A DNA stretch of 64,000 nt, taken from contig CM060175.1 of the NCBI GenBank assembly GCA_030549775.1, forward strand, positions 109,298,688 to 109,362,687, given 5' to 3'. The translations under genes were made by a program, and so were the position numbers. The stretch comes from Tamarix chinensis. Lineage: Eukaryota > Streptophyta > Magnoliopsida > Caryophyllales > Tamaricaceae. Each line of letters begins with the position of its first letter. Position 1 is the stretch's first letter. Below the pieces are notes generated by a model. The model worked only from the letters and a program-made list of their open reading frames with translations, had not been told where the DNA came from and did no database searches. Shown piece after piece: positions 22,491-34,800 of this stretch.

Positions 22491-23989
22491 GGTTTGGATA
22501 TATGTTTGGGTTAGTTTTTTGGTTTGGTATTATTAAAATCTTGAATGTTGATTTAATTTTGATCTAATGGTTGAGATTGGTTCTTATGTTTGTATAATAA
22601 AAAAAGTTTGCATGTGAACCTCACCCTATATATATATATTTTTTTTTCTCTTATATATATATATATATATACACACATGTATACATACATATATATATAT
22701 TTTTTCTCTTAAATATATGTATATACATATACATATATGTGTATATACATATATATATATACATGTATACATACATATATATATATATATATTTTTTTTC
22801 TCTTAAATATATGTATATACATATACATATCACTACAAGATATATAGTTAAATAGGGCAATATTATTTACCCTATTAGATAAAAAAATTGCCCTAATATT
22901 GCCATATTATTTACGCCCTATTAGTGTTATAAGGGTAAAATTTTTAATTGCCTTGTTTGTTTCCACTCTATTAGGGCAATTGTAATTGCCCTATTTGATT
23001 GTTGTCAATGGGGGTAATATCATCACCATATTTGAGTTAAAGCTATTAGGGAAACTTTTAAAATATTACCCTATTTGAGTTACCTATTAGGACAAAATTA
23101 TTGCCCTATTTAGCTTATATATTAAGGCAAAAATATTGCCCTATTTAAGTTATCTATTGGGGCAAAGATATTGCCCTATTTAAATTACCTATTAAGGCGA
23201 AAATATTGCCCTATTTAATTCCTTAAACATTTTTCATATTTTATTCTAATAATTTATATACATATTATAAACTAGAGTAATAAAGTTTTCCATAATCAAT
23301 TTGACGTGAGAAAAAAGATTATATATTGAACATTAAAAAATAGATTTAATACATCAAGCAACAATGTATATGTATCAATAATTTTCATATAGTAATATCC
23401 GATCAATGTTTATGATACTAGTTTTACATCCTAAAAGAAAACGAGTTAAAACTAATCCACATCGATCAAAGCATGTGCAATCTTATAGCGACTTCAGTAG
23501 TTTCGGCTTTTACTTCGGCATAACCCTTGTCTTTCACTTGAATGCTGTCCTATTAACAAAAAAAAACAATAGATATAGTTATTGACAATAATATTGAAAT
23601 ATTATTGTTCTACCTATGAAAGCAAATAAACACGGCATAGAAGGATATCTGTAATATTCCAATCACGTTATTTAGATGTCTTCCACCGCAATTACATATA
23701 TACCTGCAAATACGTACCCATTAGTTGTGTATAGAATATTTCACATACAATACTCTTTGTGTTAAAAAAATACAAACAGTGAGCTTAGAAGTAATAATAA
23801 CTAATGAAATTAAATGAAAGATATGAACATTTTGAATCTTCAAGCAAGATTAACTATTGTTGGAAACATCCAAGCCTGTGGAAATATATTTGGAACTTTT
23901 AGAATGTATTTATAGATATAAATACTCATTATTTAGCATAATTTTAATACATAAAAATTTAACTTAACTTAAAAAAAAGTAGACTAACC

Positions 23990-24330
23990 TTAAGATAAAA
24001 AATGATCCATGAAATCCTGAACCTTTGCCATTTCTGCTTTAAATTCAGCACGTATCTTATCTTCTCTTTCCAACGCTTCTTCCTCTTTCTTTTTAGCATT
24101 AGCTCGCAACTGCTCCATCTCAGCTTTCATCTCAAGCTCATGGGCACGAAGCTGCTCTATCTCAGTTTGCATCTGAGATATAGTTGTCCTCCTACCCTTC
24201 TGCAGCACCGGGTGTGCTCTTCCTAAGCCACGAGCATATCCACAAGTATAACCAAGCACAATGTCATATGCCTCATCTATACTTAAATTATCAATACCCT
24301 TCTCTACCAGCTCATCTATTAATCATAACA
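23990..24330 (-). pseudogene. C-terminal fragment of plant CACTA transposase
   Basis: Minus-strand translation gives SIDEAYDIVLGYTCGYARGLG followed by a glutamate/lysine-rich coiled coil with heptad-like EIEQL and EMEQL repeats, ending in a stop at 23990. The GY-x-RGLG motif followed by a terminal coiled coil is typical of the Ptta/En/Spm transposase C-terminus. The frame extends upstream of the first Met (24259) to about 24330, where the remaining exons are missing. It is a relic exon inside the deleted CACTA element. Confidence 0.7.
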
Positions 24331-24399
24331 GTAGTAATAATAAAAATATTAATCATAATAGTAACGATAGTAAAATAATAATAATAACAATTAATTAAA

Positions 24400-25440
24400 A
24401 TTTTTGATCTAAATTAAAATCAGCATCAGTTAATTTCAGATGAACAAAGGTAAACCAAGAAGAATAGGCCCGGCCCTATATAAAGTAGTTTACGAGCAAT
24501 GACAAAGGTAGAGAAGGGGTTGTCTGAGAACCATCAATTCCAATTATTATAAATATCCAAATTTGAGTTAAAAAGAAAAAGGAACAGAAATATGGGGCGG
24601 CATGGATCATCATCATATGAGATATTGAAAATTAGCTGGCATTGAATTTAATGGATTTCTAAAGGATAATAAAATTAAATCCTAATAAGGAAAAAAATCA
24701 GGGATAAAATTTAACACGTCCTAAGTGGAGGAGGGGGAGGGGGAAATTCGAACTTGAGAAAACTATTCTAGATATTTAAAAACAAAATGACCTGTTGTAT
24801 ATATCATCAGGCCTTAAATTTTCCCAACTTTCGAATAACAGAAGCCGGATTGACTAAAAAAAAGTTCAGTAGTCCAGTGAATTTTTTTTTAATTTTTTTT
24901 GAAGCAGGTAGGAAAACACGATTCAAATCGGTATTATAATTCAAAATATATTGAATAAATCGATATTTCCTAGCAAGAGAAATAGGAAGGAGGCAGCTTC
25001 TCCGGCATTAGAGGAATCAACGAAGAAATAGGATGATGAATATACACAAGAGATCTAAAAACGATTCAGAAGGCGACATGGAGGAATGTCGCTGTGGAAG
25101 AAAAACCTCAAATCGAACTCTAGATATGTATATATAAATTGGAAGTTGTAGAGGAAGAACAAGCGACCGAGGTCGAAGGGCAGAAGTAAGGAGGTCGGGA
25201 TTTCAAAAATGCGAAATATAAGAATAGAATGGAGAGAAAGAAAGGGGCAAATATGGCTCACTTCGATTCAAGCAGTATCAAGGGCTTAGTGCTCCGATTG
25301 CGCCTGAAAGTTGAAGGGACGGGAAGATTTCAGTGGAGCTGCACCCGAGCCAGAAAAGGAGCCGAAGAAAGCCAGTAACAATATTGCGGCAGGAGAGGGA
25401 GCATCAAATTGGATTTCAGGTAGCGGAAAAGAAAGAAGCA
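24400..25440. other. Unassigned interior of the CACTA element
   Basis: This is unique-looking sequence, richer in GC from about 24960 to 25440, between the transposase relic and the right subterminal repeats. It may derive from lost 5' exons or captured host DNA. I could not recognise a protein in either strand. Confidence 0.4.
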
Positions 25441-25956
25441 CCTGTTGCGAGCAAGTATCACCGAAACCTTCTCTGTAATATTAGTTACAACCATATGTAT
25501 ATTTTTTAAAAAAACTTTAACTATTAATATTTTTTTTGTATATATAAATAAAAATATTAAAAATAATATTAGAGCAATATTTTTGAACATAAGTATTATA
25601 ACAATTATAATTCTATATCATAACTTATTATATATATTAGAATCAAATAGGGGTATGTTAATATATTGTCCTACTAGATAGTACCAAATGGGGGGAAAAT
25701 TTTCATTGCCCTATTTTATAATAATAAATAGAGGGATTTTATTATTGCACTATTTATTATGATCAAATAAGAGAATTTTTATTTATTGCCCTATTAGATT
25801 GGATCTAATAGGAGATGTTTTATATTGCACTATTTGTTAGAATCAATTAGGAAAAATTTTAATTGCCCTACTTGATTATCTATAATAGGGCAATTTTATA
25901 ATTACCCTATTTAATATCCTAAAATTGCCCTATTTGACCCTATTTCTTGTAGTGTA

Positions 25957-25989
<33 letters not shown>

Positions 25990-26493
25990 TCTCTTAAATA
26001 TATGTATATACTTATACATATATGTGTATAGATGTATATATATATATGTATATATGTACCATCTCCGTTTCCTAAATTTTTTAAAAATGATATTTTTACG
26101 TTTTTTTTCGTCCCTATCTTCTTTGAAATCAAGAAATCGGTTTCTTAGACGTGCTTCTCCTTCCAAATACCCGGCGTTAGAGTCCTCAGAGCCGGAAATA
26201 TCAGATTCACCGACGAATCCGAGCGGAATTTTAAAATCGGATGCAAAAAAAACTTTCGAAATTTTTAAGTTCATGTTGTTAGATATTATTAGCTTATGGG
26301 TTACCATGACAACCCATGGTCAATTATACTTAAACCCAAACTAACCCATGTTTAAATAATATGTATATGAGTTAAACCCATAATAACCCATTTAAAATAA
26401 TAACCCAACCCACTTATATTATAATTTAAGTTCATGGATTGGATTATAGCTTACCATGGCAAATCCAACCCATTGAACAGGCCTACATATATC

Positions 26494-28040
26494 CCTCATT
26501 TTCTTACCCTAATAGAATCACCTCACCCGATTCTTTCCATTTTATATGCCTTTACTCACTTCTCCTTTTTTCCCTTCTCAAATGTCACCCTTTCCCTCAT
26601 AATCTTCTTCCATTATCTCGTTCGATCTCTTTCTTTCCCCGTATTTCTTTCTATTTCCTTTCTAATTTTAGATCCAAAAACTAGGCAAACTAAAGCAAGA
26701 CGTAAAGGTACTGCTTTTGCTTGTTTTTTTTATGCTAAGGTATGATGACCCGTAATACTGTTTGAAAGTCAGCATAAAGGACAAAAAAATAGGTGGGTAT
26801 GCATGGGAAACAACGTTGGGTGTCTCTGTTAACCCCACCCTAGTCCTCATTTCTCTCATTTGGTGTTGGATGTTGTAGCTATCCTCCATGGGAATGGAAA
26901 ATGGTGTCATTGCTGCCCCAATGGGAGTTACAGGTGATACCGTTGCTACCCCCGTGGGAAGAACAAATGCTGTCATTACAACCCCCATGGGAGCGAGCAA
27001 CATGCGATGTTGTTGCATAGATTTGTGTTATGTTGTATATTTTTGTTATGTTATGACCGATACCATGTTTGCCTTTTTTATTAGGTTTATTAAGTCTCTC
27101 GCCAATTTATCTACAACTTTCTATTTATTGTGTAAGATTATTTTATATATAATAGGGATGTTGTTGAAAATGGTTATTTAGAACTATTATTGAGTTTGTT
27201 CTAGTAATGGTATTGTACTAATTGTTGATAGTTTGTTGTGTATAACATTGAGTAGCAATTAGTGTTGGTGCATCTTTACTCTATGAATACATAGTTTTAT
27301 TTTAATTAATATAAATAGATTATTTCTTTATTAGATTATACAACTTTTTTTAAATATTGGAACATTTTTTGAAACGATTATAAAATAAATTGAATATTGT
27401 TGTAAAAATTTGTGCAAAATTGCAATATATCAATAGTCTTTTTAGTTATGAAGCTGTATGCATACATACACATGTATATATAGTTGGATATCATAACATG
27501 GGCTGATATTATAATATATAAAGATTACATTACTCTGACCTATATATTTACCTTTTGTTTGTATCACCGCTTCCTGACGACATAATAGAAATACTATAAA
27601 AGAACCTACTCCAATATCTCATCAAATAATTATTGGGAAAACTTTTGCTAGAGGACTACGACGAGGTAAAAGAGCTACCTAATAAGAATTAGAAATTTTT
27701 GAAGAACAACAATAACATGAAGAAGCTCTGAAACAACCAAGGTCTAGTTATTCGACTTCTACCATTCCAACATTTGCGGAATATGAAGATTTTATTACAT
27801 CATCAACATTAAATCACATAGGTGTATCATCATCCACAACCCGTGCAGCCATTGTGGGTGGTTTTAGATCATCGTTGAATTTTCCAATATCTTTAACTCA
27901 CATGATTGATCAACCATCTTCCTTGATATATGATGATGGTGGTGGTGGTAATGGAAACGATAATGGTGATGATGATGCTGGTGACGATGAACAAGGCATA
28001 CAATTGAATGATAAATATATAACTTCAACATAGTTTACAT
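26494..28040. other. AT-rich region with doubtful coding remnants
   Basis: 26880-27000 contains a short internal repeat (GGTGTCATTGCTGCCCCAATGGGAG-like units of about 45 bp). At 27560-28030 a plus-strand reading gives scattered coding-like blocks (LPDDIIEIL; a serine/threonine-rich stretch with TFAEYEDFITSSTLNH; a Gly/Asp-rich acidic tail), with stops and frame changes. This recalls the linker after the BED zinc finger of hAT transposases, but I am not confident. No intact gene is present. 28040-28700 is AT-rich with nothing recognised. Confidence 0.35.
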
Positions 28041-28785
28041 TAAATTATAATAAAAAATATTTAGAATTTCAAAATTTTATAAAAATAATATTTATATAAT
28101 ATAAAGATAATATATAATAAAATAAAATAAAATAATTATTAAGTAGATGCTCGAGTTTGATTTATTTTACTCAATTAATAAATTTTATTTGATTCTTTAT
28201 TTTATATTAATTATTTATTACTACTAACTATTATAATTTATAATGTTTCGGTCATCTCAATTCAAAAATGCTCATAGTTTACCAACTTTATTTAATTTAA
28301 ATCTAAAATACTAAATAATATTTTAAAACATTAATCTACATTCATCAAGCTTAAGTTTAACTGTATAATTTAATCGCTCCAATCTAAAGGAAACGCTGAC
28401 CACTAAAAAGCAAAGAAAAAATTCCATACTTAAAATATACTGTACACTTCTTTTGAATAGTTGTATAAAAGTATTGATTTTTCATTTTGTTTTAATATTA
28501 CGCCTATTTAATTTATAATAAACGTATTAAAGTGGTGACATATTAACTGATACGTCAATTAGAATAAAACAAACGTACTAAAAAATTGATTAAGATCAAA
28601 GGATAAAATAAAATCAATTAAACAAAATATAAACATATATTTGCTAAAAAACCAACAAATTGTCAAACATTCAAAACGCTTTTTTATCGGTCACCCTCAC
28701 CCTGATTCCGTGACTCGCCCTCTTGACGCTGGGACTGCTTTATGAGTTTTCCCTGCTCTGCTGTCTGCCCCATCGTCTCTGCTCA

Positions 28786-28795
28786 TTTTCCCGCC
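28786..28795 (+). promoter_or_regulatory. E2F-type site upstream of RFC3
   Basis: TTTTCCCGCC lies 91 bp upstream of the RFC3 start codon, in the short GC-richer stretch after AT-rich intergenic DNA. It fits the E2F/DP consensus TTTSSCGC found in promoters of plant S-phase genes. The site is seen in the sequence. Its function here is inferred from the gene's replication role. Confidence 0.65.
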
Positions 28796-28885
28796 ACTTC
28801 ACTCCTGCCTAGATACTTCCTATTAGTTGCATCCTCTCCCTCCGGCTCTCCCTCCGCCTTCTCGGCTTGATTGTCGGCGTCAGCG

Positions 28886-31800
28886 ATGTTGTGGGTGGAT
28901 AAATACCGGCCAAAAACACTAGACAAGGTCTTGGTACACGAAGACGTCGCTCAGAATCTGAAGAAGCTGGTAAATTGTTTTGCTTGACCTTGCAATTTCC
29001 TCCTCAAATCAAGCAGTACATCTAATCATTCACCCTCCTATTCAAAATTGATTTCTCTGTTTTGGCACCTTGTGACAGGTGACGGAGCAAGATTGCCCAC
29101 ATTTGCTTTTTTATGGCCCGCCTGGTTCTGGTAAGAAAACCCTTGTCATGGCCCTTCTTCGCCAGATGTTCGGTCCTGGTGCCGAAAAGGTATATAATTT
29201 CTTCAACTAATTATCATTTCCGTTCACTTGTAGGTTTTATGCTGTTAAATTCCGTAAGGATTTTTGCCTTTTTTTCTCCATCTTATGAGTGCGCCGTCCT
29301 CCTCATTTTATTTTTTCTTCTTTGTTGTCAGGTGAAGGTGGAGAACAAGTCATGGAAAATTGATGTAAGCATAGTTATATTATTGTTATTATTTTTTTAG
29401 TGTCTTCGAATTTATAAATTGGTTTTTATGGATTTTCCTTGATTGGACTGCCGAGTAACTATGGGAAACGATATGGATTGTGTAGAATTTTTTTTGGCTT
29501 TGATTACTCTTTTGGAACAAAGTGAAATAGCACTGATAAAAACCTATTTTTAGTACAAGTCCATTTCTTGAAAATCTATCAATGGCGGGCTGCAAAGATG
29601 TCTCTTTCACTGCAAGAAGATAAGACCTCTTTCAAAAACTTGATGCTCAACATTATGTAAGCTGCTTGGATAGTTGCGAGAAAGAAATACGAGGTTATCA
29701 CAGAAAATTGTGATTCAGTTGGTAATTTTAACCAGCTAATGTCCACCGGTTGTTGATCCTCATGACATGGTCTCCATATGTGTGAAATAGATGCTATCCT
29801 CAAGCAGCATAGATCATGTTTTCTGTGAATATTTTCTATCTCTTTTTGCTGAGTTATGTAGGAGTTAAACCATCTCGTTTACCATCATTCTGCATGGGTG
29901 GAATGCGTTCATCCACACATCAGATGTAGCTCGTTCATTGCTTTGAGTAGTTAAGCAACTTGATCTATAGTTTTGTGGGGAAAAGGAATTTAAGAAGCCA
30001 GGTTAAAATCACAGATTGCAGAGTTGTGCTGCTGACTGCTGTATGCATGCTAGGTGATATCTGTGGGAGATCCACAAGTCACAAGACATTCAACAACTCA
30101 AAGTTGAATTTTACCTTATATCTATGAAAATTTAATGCCTTTGGTTATATGAGGGGAATAGTTTTGAGGTTTCACAGGAGGTCTTTTGGAGTGGGGCTTC
30201 TGAAAAGCAATATATGGTACAAAGATAATTCTTTCCCTTTAAAGGAGTTTTGATTGCCAGACATTATACCTTGGAAATGTTTGAATAAGCTATTCTGGTG
30301 GAGCAACACGTAGGATAAGAAGTTTGATAGTCCTTAGGGGAACCAAAGAAGAGGTTGGGTGGATTCTCATTCAGTAAATAGATTAGCTCAAAGATGCTAA
30401 GGTTTAATAAAAGAGTGCAGTTGGGATGGCTAAGCTGCATTTAAAGCTCTAGCGCAGTGTTTGAAAAGGCCTAAGACGCTCTTGGGCGATAGGGGTCCTA
30501 GAGCTTAGGCCCTAGGCGCAAGGCGCGTGCCTAGGCAATGTGAGGCGCGAGGCACGCGCCTAGGCATTGTGAGGTGCTAAAATTACTCAAAGCTAAAAAA
30601 ATGATTAAATTATTAATTTTTTAGAAAAAAAAGTATACCATAACAAGAAAATACTTAGAAAAATAACAACCTATAATTTTAATACTACCAATACTAGCAG
30701 ATAGTGTGGATTGTGGACCACTTCTTCTTGCTATCTTTGGTTCTCAGCTTTCTATGGTCTGTCTCGTTGTCTTGGACTCTATTTCTTTTTTTATATGAGT
30801 TAATACTACCTATGTGTTTAAAAAATGAATTTTACTCTTTTTTATATTTCCCTAATGACCCCGACTCTGCTTGTAGGCTTGCAGCCTGTGTTGATTGCAA
30901 AATGTGCATCTTTTTCAAAACAATTATTGCTCTCCCCAATCAAAACTACAATAGGCTTCCCCTTTTCCAAAAAATGTCTACTCCTCCCCCTAAGTCTATG
31001 GCTCCTTGCATGATTTTTTTTTTCCCTCTTGAAAAGCATGTGCATGTCTACTCCTCTCCCCTAAGTCCCTAGCTCTTTGCATGATTTTTTTTTGCTGAAA
31101 GGCATGTGCATGTCTACTCTTCTCCCTTAAGTCCCTGGTTGATATTTCCAAAATAACTATTGCTCTGCCCAATCAAAACTATAAACAGGCTTCCATTTTT
31201 TCAAAAAATGTCTACTCCTCTTCTCTAAGTCCTTGGCTCCCTGTGTGATTTTTTCTGCTGAAAGGATATTTTGCTCAAAGGCATGCGCCTCTGCGCTTGT
31301 GTGCTTCTACGCCTTAGGTGCTCCTCAGCTGCCTTACATGCGCCTCACTCACATCGCCTCGCCTAGCACCAAAAAAGCCCCCACCCCATCACCTTGCGCC
31401 TTAGGCACACTTTTTCAAACACCTTAGGTTCATATCTATAAGTTTAATAAGTGTCGTTGAATTATTATTATTATTATTATTTTTTGAAAAAACTTCAAAT
31501 TACCCTATAGCATGAGAAGCTTTTTTTAGGCTTATAGTAAAAGCAAATATGCAATTCATATATCAAACTGTTTTGTAAGAGCTATCATATAGAGGCTTTC
31601 AAACAATTCAGAAAAGAGCAAGATTCTGATTCATTTTGTACTAAACATAGACAAAATCAAAATTCATGCTGATTAGAACATGATAGGCGATTCTAACAAG
31701 GAAGGGTGTGTAGTTGTGGGATTGATGATTTTTCCTTGGATTCTAAGGGGTTTATCAATATAAAATAAGTTAAATAATCAAAATCTTTTGATCACCGTAG

Positions 31801-34800
31801 GTTCACGTTCATCATATTTTGTTTATCAATAGTGTCTTTTTCTTCAAAGTTTGTGTATGCTTGTTAAGTGCTAGCTAGGTTTAGGTTTAATACTCACAAA
31901 TTGTTACATTGAAGCCACATTTCAAATATCTCAATCTGTGATGGTTTGAAGCCCTCATTGTTTTTAGAGCTATTACGACGTAAGAGCCTTATGTCAACCT
32001 GCCTTACTTGCAACAATAAGACAAGCAACATAGTGGTATCGAGGTGTGAATAAGGATATTTTATCCGTCATGGTTGTTGCAACATGATTTTATTTTCCAA
32101 AACTATTTTCAGCAAATAACAGACATCAATAAAATGTCATTGGGTATGGACAATATCAATAAAATATCAGAATATACCACCCAAAACTTATCGTATTGGG
32201 TGATACACATGCGATTTCATTCCTATGTTGCATTTGCATATTGGACATTTTGTGTATCTGGTATATATCGGTGTATCGGTTGATATTTATTGCATGCATT
32301 AAGGTCAATGATTGAAAACCTGGTATTTGTAAGTTCTCGAACAATTATACTTTTATGTACTCCTTTACTTATTTGCAAGGTGTAAGCACTAGTGTTTTTG
32401 ACCAATTAAAACCCATGGATAAGTCATTCTGTTCTATAGGCTCTAGCTATAGTTAGGTAAGGGGTGCAAATAAATTAATCTAATTGCATGCTTTTAGAGC
32501 TAGGCTCAACACTAAAATTGACAAATATGAAGCAGAGATTAGTGACTTATTGAATTACAAACACGTTCGTTTACTTTGACACTATTAAAATTATTTGATT
32601 GATTATTTATCATAATACATCTTGATAATCTTATATATTGAGAAGAGAACGTGGTTGATTATATTGACATTCTGGAAATTTAAATTTGACAAACTGTTTG
32701 AATTAAGCTGAGCCTTTGAGTTGGAGTGAAGCCAAATTTGAGCTTCATTGTCAGGGCTTGACTATAACTCAAGCTCATGGTATCTGCTTTGAGCTGTTCA
32801 GGTTGCATGCAGTTGCTTTCTTGTCTCTCTCATTTGAACTCCATGCCACTATGAGCCTTCTGGTCACGTTCATTGTATTTCACCTTCATTTTTGAACAAG
32901 CAGATAAAATAGCTTGTATAATTACATCCTGATAAAAGTTTGAACTCAATGAACTGCTGGAATTGTACAGTCATTGTAGCGCAACATTTGGAGTATAGTC
33001 TGTTGTTCAACTTATTATTGAAAGCATTTCTGCTTCTTGTCTTCTAGGATTGTTTAATATTGTCGTTTATGTTAATCTTGTGCAGGCTGGGGCTAGAACT
33101 ATTGAGTTGGATCTTACCACACTATCTAGCAGTCACCATGTGGAACTGAATCCAAGTGATGCTGGATTTCAGGACAGGTATATCGTTCAAGAGATCATAA
33201 AAGAAATGGCCAAGAATAGGCCTATTGACACAAAGGGAAAGAAAGGATTCAAAGGTGAACATTTTTCCTTTCTTTGAGTTGCTTCATCATCATAAGCATA
33301 ACAGAAACTGTGTTGCTGGATATGCTATCAATTGAGAACACAATCACATGGAATGTATGTATGCATATACTTAAGATGAATGAAAATCATGTATTGATGA
33401 AAGTATGTGCACTTCATAATATCAGAATATCTGTCATGTCTGGGGTGATAGTTTTTTGACAGTTTATATGCTGGCATATATTGGTCAATCTATACAAGAG
33501 AGGAAGCGGAAAATAAGGTTGCAGGACACGATCGAATAATTTCATGCTTTTCTTGACTAGTGTAACCAGATGCATCCGTTTTTCCAAAGCTAGTTGCCAT
33601 AATCTGAGATCTTGAAACTGTACTGTGAAAGAAAATTGTTCCTCCATTCTATCCAGTTTTCACTTTTCTCATTACCAATCATTGTATCTGATACACCATT
33701 GTCTTCAATGCTAGTGCTGGTGCTCAATGAAGTTGATAAACTATCTAAAGAGGCCCAGCATTCATTACGAAGAACAATGGAGAAGTATAGTGCTTACTGT
33801 CGGCTTATTCTTTGCTGCAACAGTTCTTCAAAGGTCACTGAAGCTGTCCGATCACGTTGTCTGAATGTCCGAATTAACTCGCCGACAGAAGAGCAGGTAT
33901 AAAAAGTTAAAAGTTTGATGAAGAATGCATGAAAACCATGATATTTTCTTCTGTGCCGAGTGGTGACTGAAAAAAACTTAATGCATAATAAAAAATTTGC
34001 TAGATTAGTCATTTTAGAGCTAAGGTGTGAATGATGGCTGAAGTTTGTATTAACATTGCTGCTAAGAAGGGCTGTCAGTAATTACAAAAGAACCTCCTTT
34101 ATGAGGAACTAAAAGAGTAAACAAATCTGAATTAGCTCATCCACTCTCAAGAATTATAAGGCCGGTTACGTTTGCTGTCTGCCTTAGTTCTCCCACTGCT
34201 GAGACAGTTACCTTCCAGCCATCCACCTCCATGAAAATTTTCCTCCATTCTTCTATTGATATTATTGATCTCTGCAATTCCAGTTTGATGTGCCTTTAAA
34301 TATGCATGCCTTTTATGTTTCCAATTGACATTTGTTAGTGCGGTGATTAGAGGATATGGTCTTGAGGCTCTATCTGATTTCTTTTGATAGAGAAGTTGTG
34401 TGCTTCTTATTCTTGGTAGGTAGGATTCTCGTGCTTGAGTCGTCTCTTGTAACTCACGGGGAACCAAATGTAATTAATTGGGGAATTAAGTGATTTAAAG
34501 TTGTGGTGGTGTAAGGGGTGCACCATTGTCATCAGAATCGTGATTCTGTGTAGGATCGAAGATAGGTAATAAAATTGCGGTTGCGGATTATATTTTATGT
34601 CATAGTTGTTGTGGCGTAATTTTTTTCCACAACAAATATTGATAAATGATGGCAAATTTTGATAAAATATCGGCATATATTGGTTGATAATTGATATATT
34701 GTCGATAAATATGTGAAAATTTGAAACTATCACATATCCTCAATATCTTGCTTTATTTGATCCAAAATCTGATGAATATTGGTACATTATAGATTAGGAC

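Larger units (their letters stand above)
18014..22626 (+). mobile_element. Mutator-like element (4.6 kb) carrying a FAR1-like transposase gene
   Basis: Imperfect terminal inverted repeats of about 65 bp enclose the gene. The left end from 18020 reads GGTTCACGTGCGAACC, a T-run, TACAAATGTAGGGAC, then CAACCGTTGGATC. The right end on the minus strand from 22620 reads GGTTCACATGCAAACT, a T-run, TACAAACATAAGAAC, then CAACCATTAGATC. Outermost bases are GAAATT and GGGTGA. Both flanks are TA repeats, so a 9-bp target duplication (TATATATAT) is compatible but not diagnostic. Contents in order are a promoter-like leader with a C/T minisatellite, a solo LTR, the transposase ORF, a telomere-like repeat block and the right repeat. 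It is inserted in the tandem array of the surrounding hAT element. Confidence 0.8.
22831..25954 (-). mobile_element. CACTA (En/Spm) element, 3.1 kb, internally deleted
   Basis: The element begins CACTACAAGATATA at 22831 and ends TATTTCTTGTAGTG at 25954, an inverted pair with the canonical CACTA terminus. A perfect 3-bp duplication, TAT, flanks it (22828-22830, 25955-25957). Both subterminal regions are packed with inverted and direct copies of AATAGGGCAAT / ATTGCCCTATT, the usual transposase-binding-type repeats. Only a C-terminal transposase remnant is left (minus strand, 23990-24330). No TNP2 gene is present, so it is non-autonomous. It is inserted in the TA-rich array of the hAT element just right of the MULE. 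Confidence 0.9.
15665..26485. mobile_element. hAT-type element (10.8 kb with nested insertions; about 3 kb own DNA)
   Basis: The left end is TAAGGGTGTTCAAATGGGTG at 15665. The right end, read on the opposite strand from 26485, is TAGGCCTGTTCAATGGGTTG. Both ends then run into CCATGG and ACCCA/TGGGT-rich subterminal DNA. A perfect 8-bp duplication, CATATATC, flanks the whole (15657-15664 and 26486-26493). An 8-bp duplication with TA-ended inverted repeats is the hAT signature. Removing the MULE (18014-22626) and CACTA (22831-25954) leaves about 3 kb, including a tandem array and GC-richer stretches (15880-15950, 26110-26240), with no transposase. It is therefore non-autonomous, and older than everything inside it. 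Confidence 0.82.

Noticed and set aside
25925..26344. A 139-codon open frame beginning in a TG/TA microsatellite
   Set aside because: Its N-terminus is translated microsatellite and its remainder is the right arm of the hAT-type element. No domain was recognised.
29113..29400. A 95-codon open frame over RFC3 exon 2
   Set aside because: It is a shifted-frame shadow of the real exon and runs through intron 2. The correct frame gives the Walker A motif.
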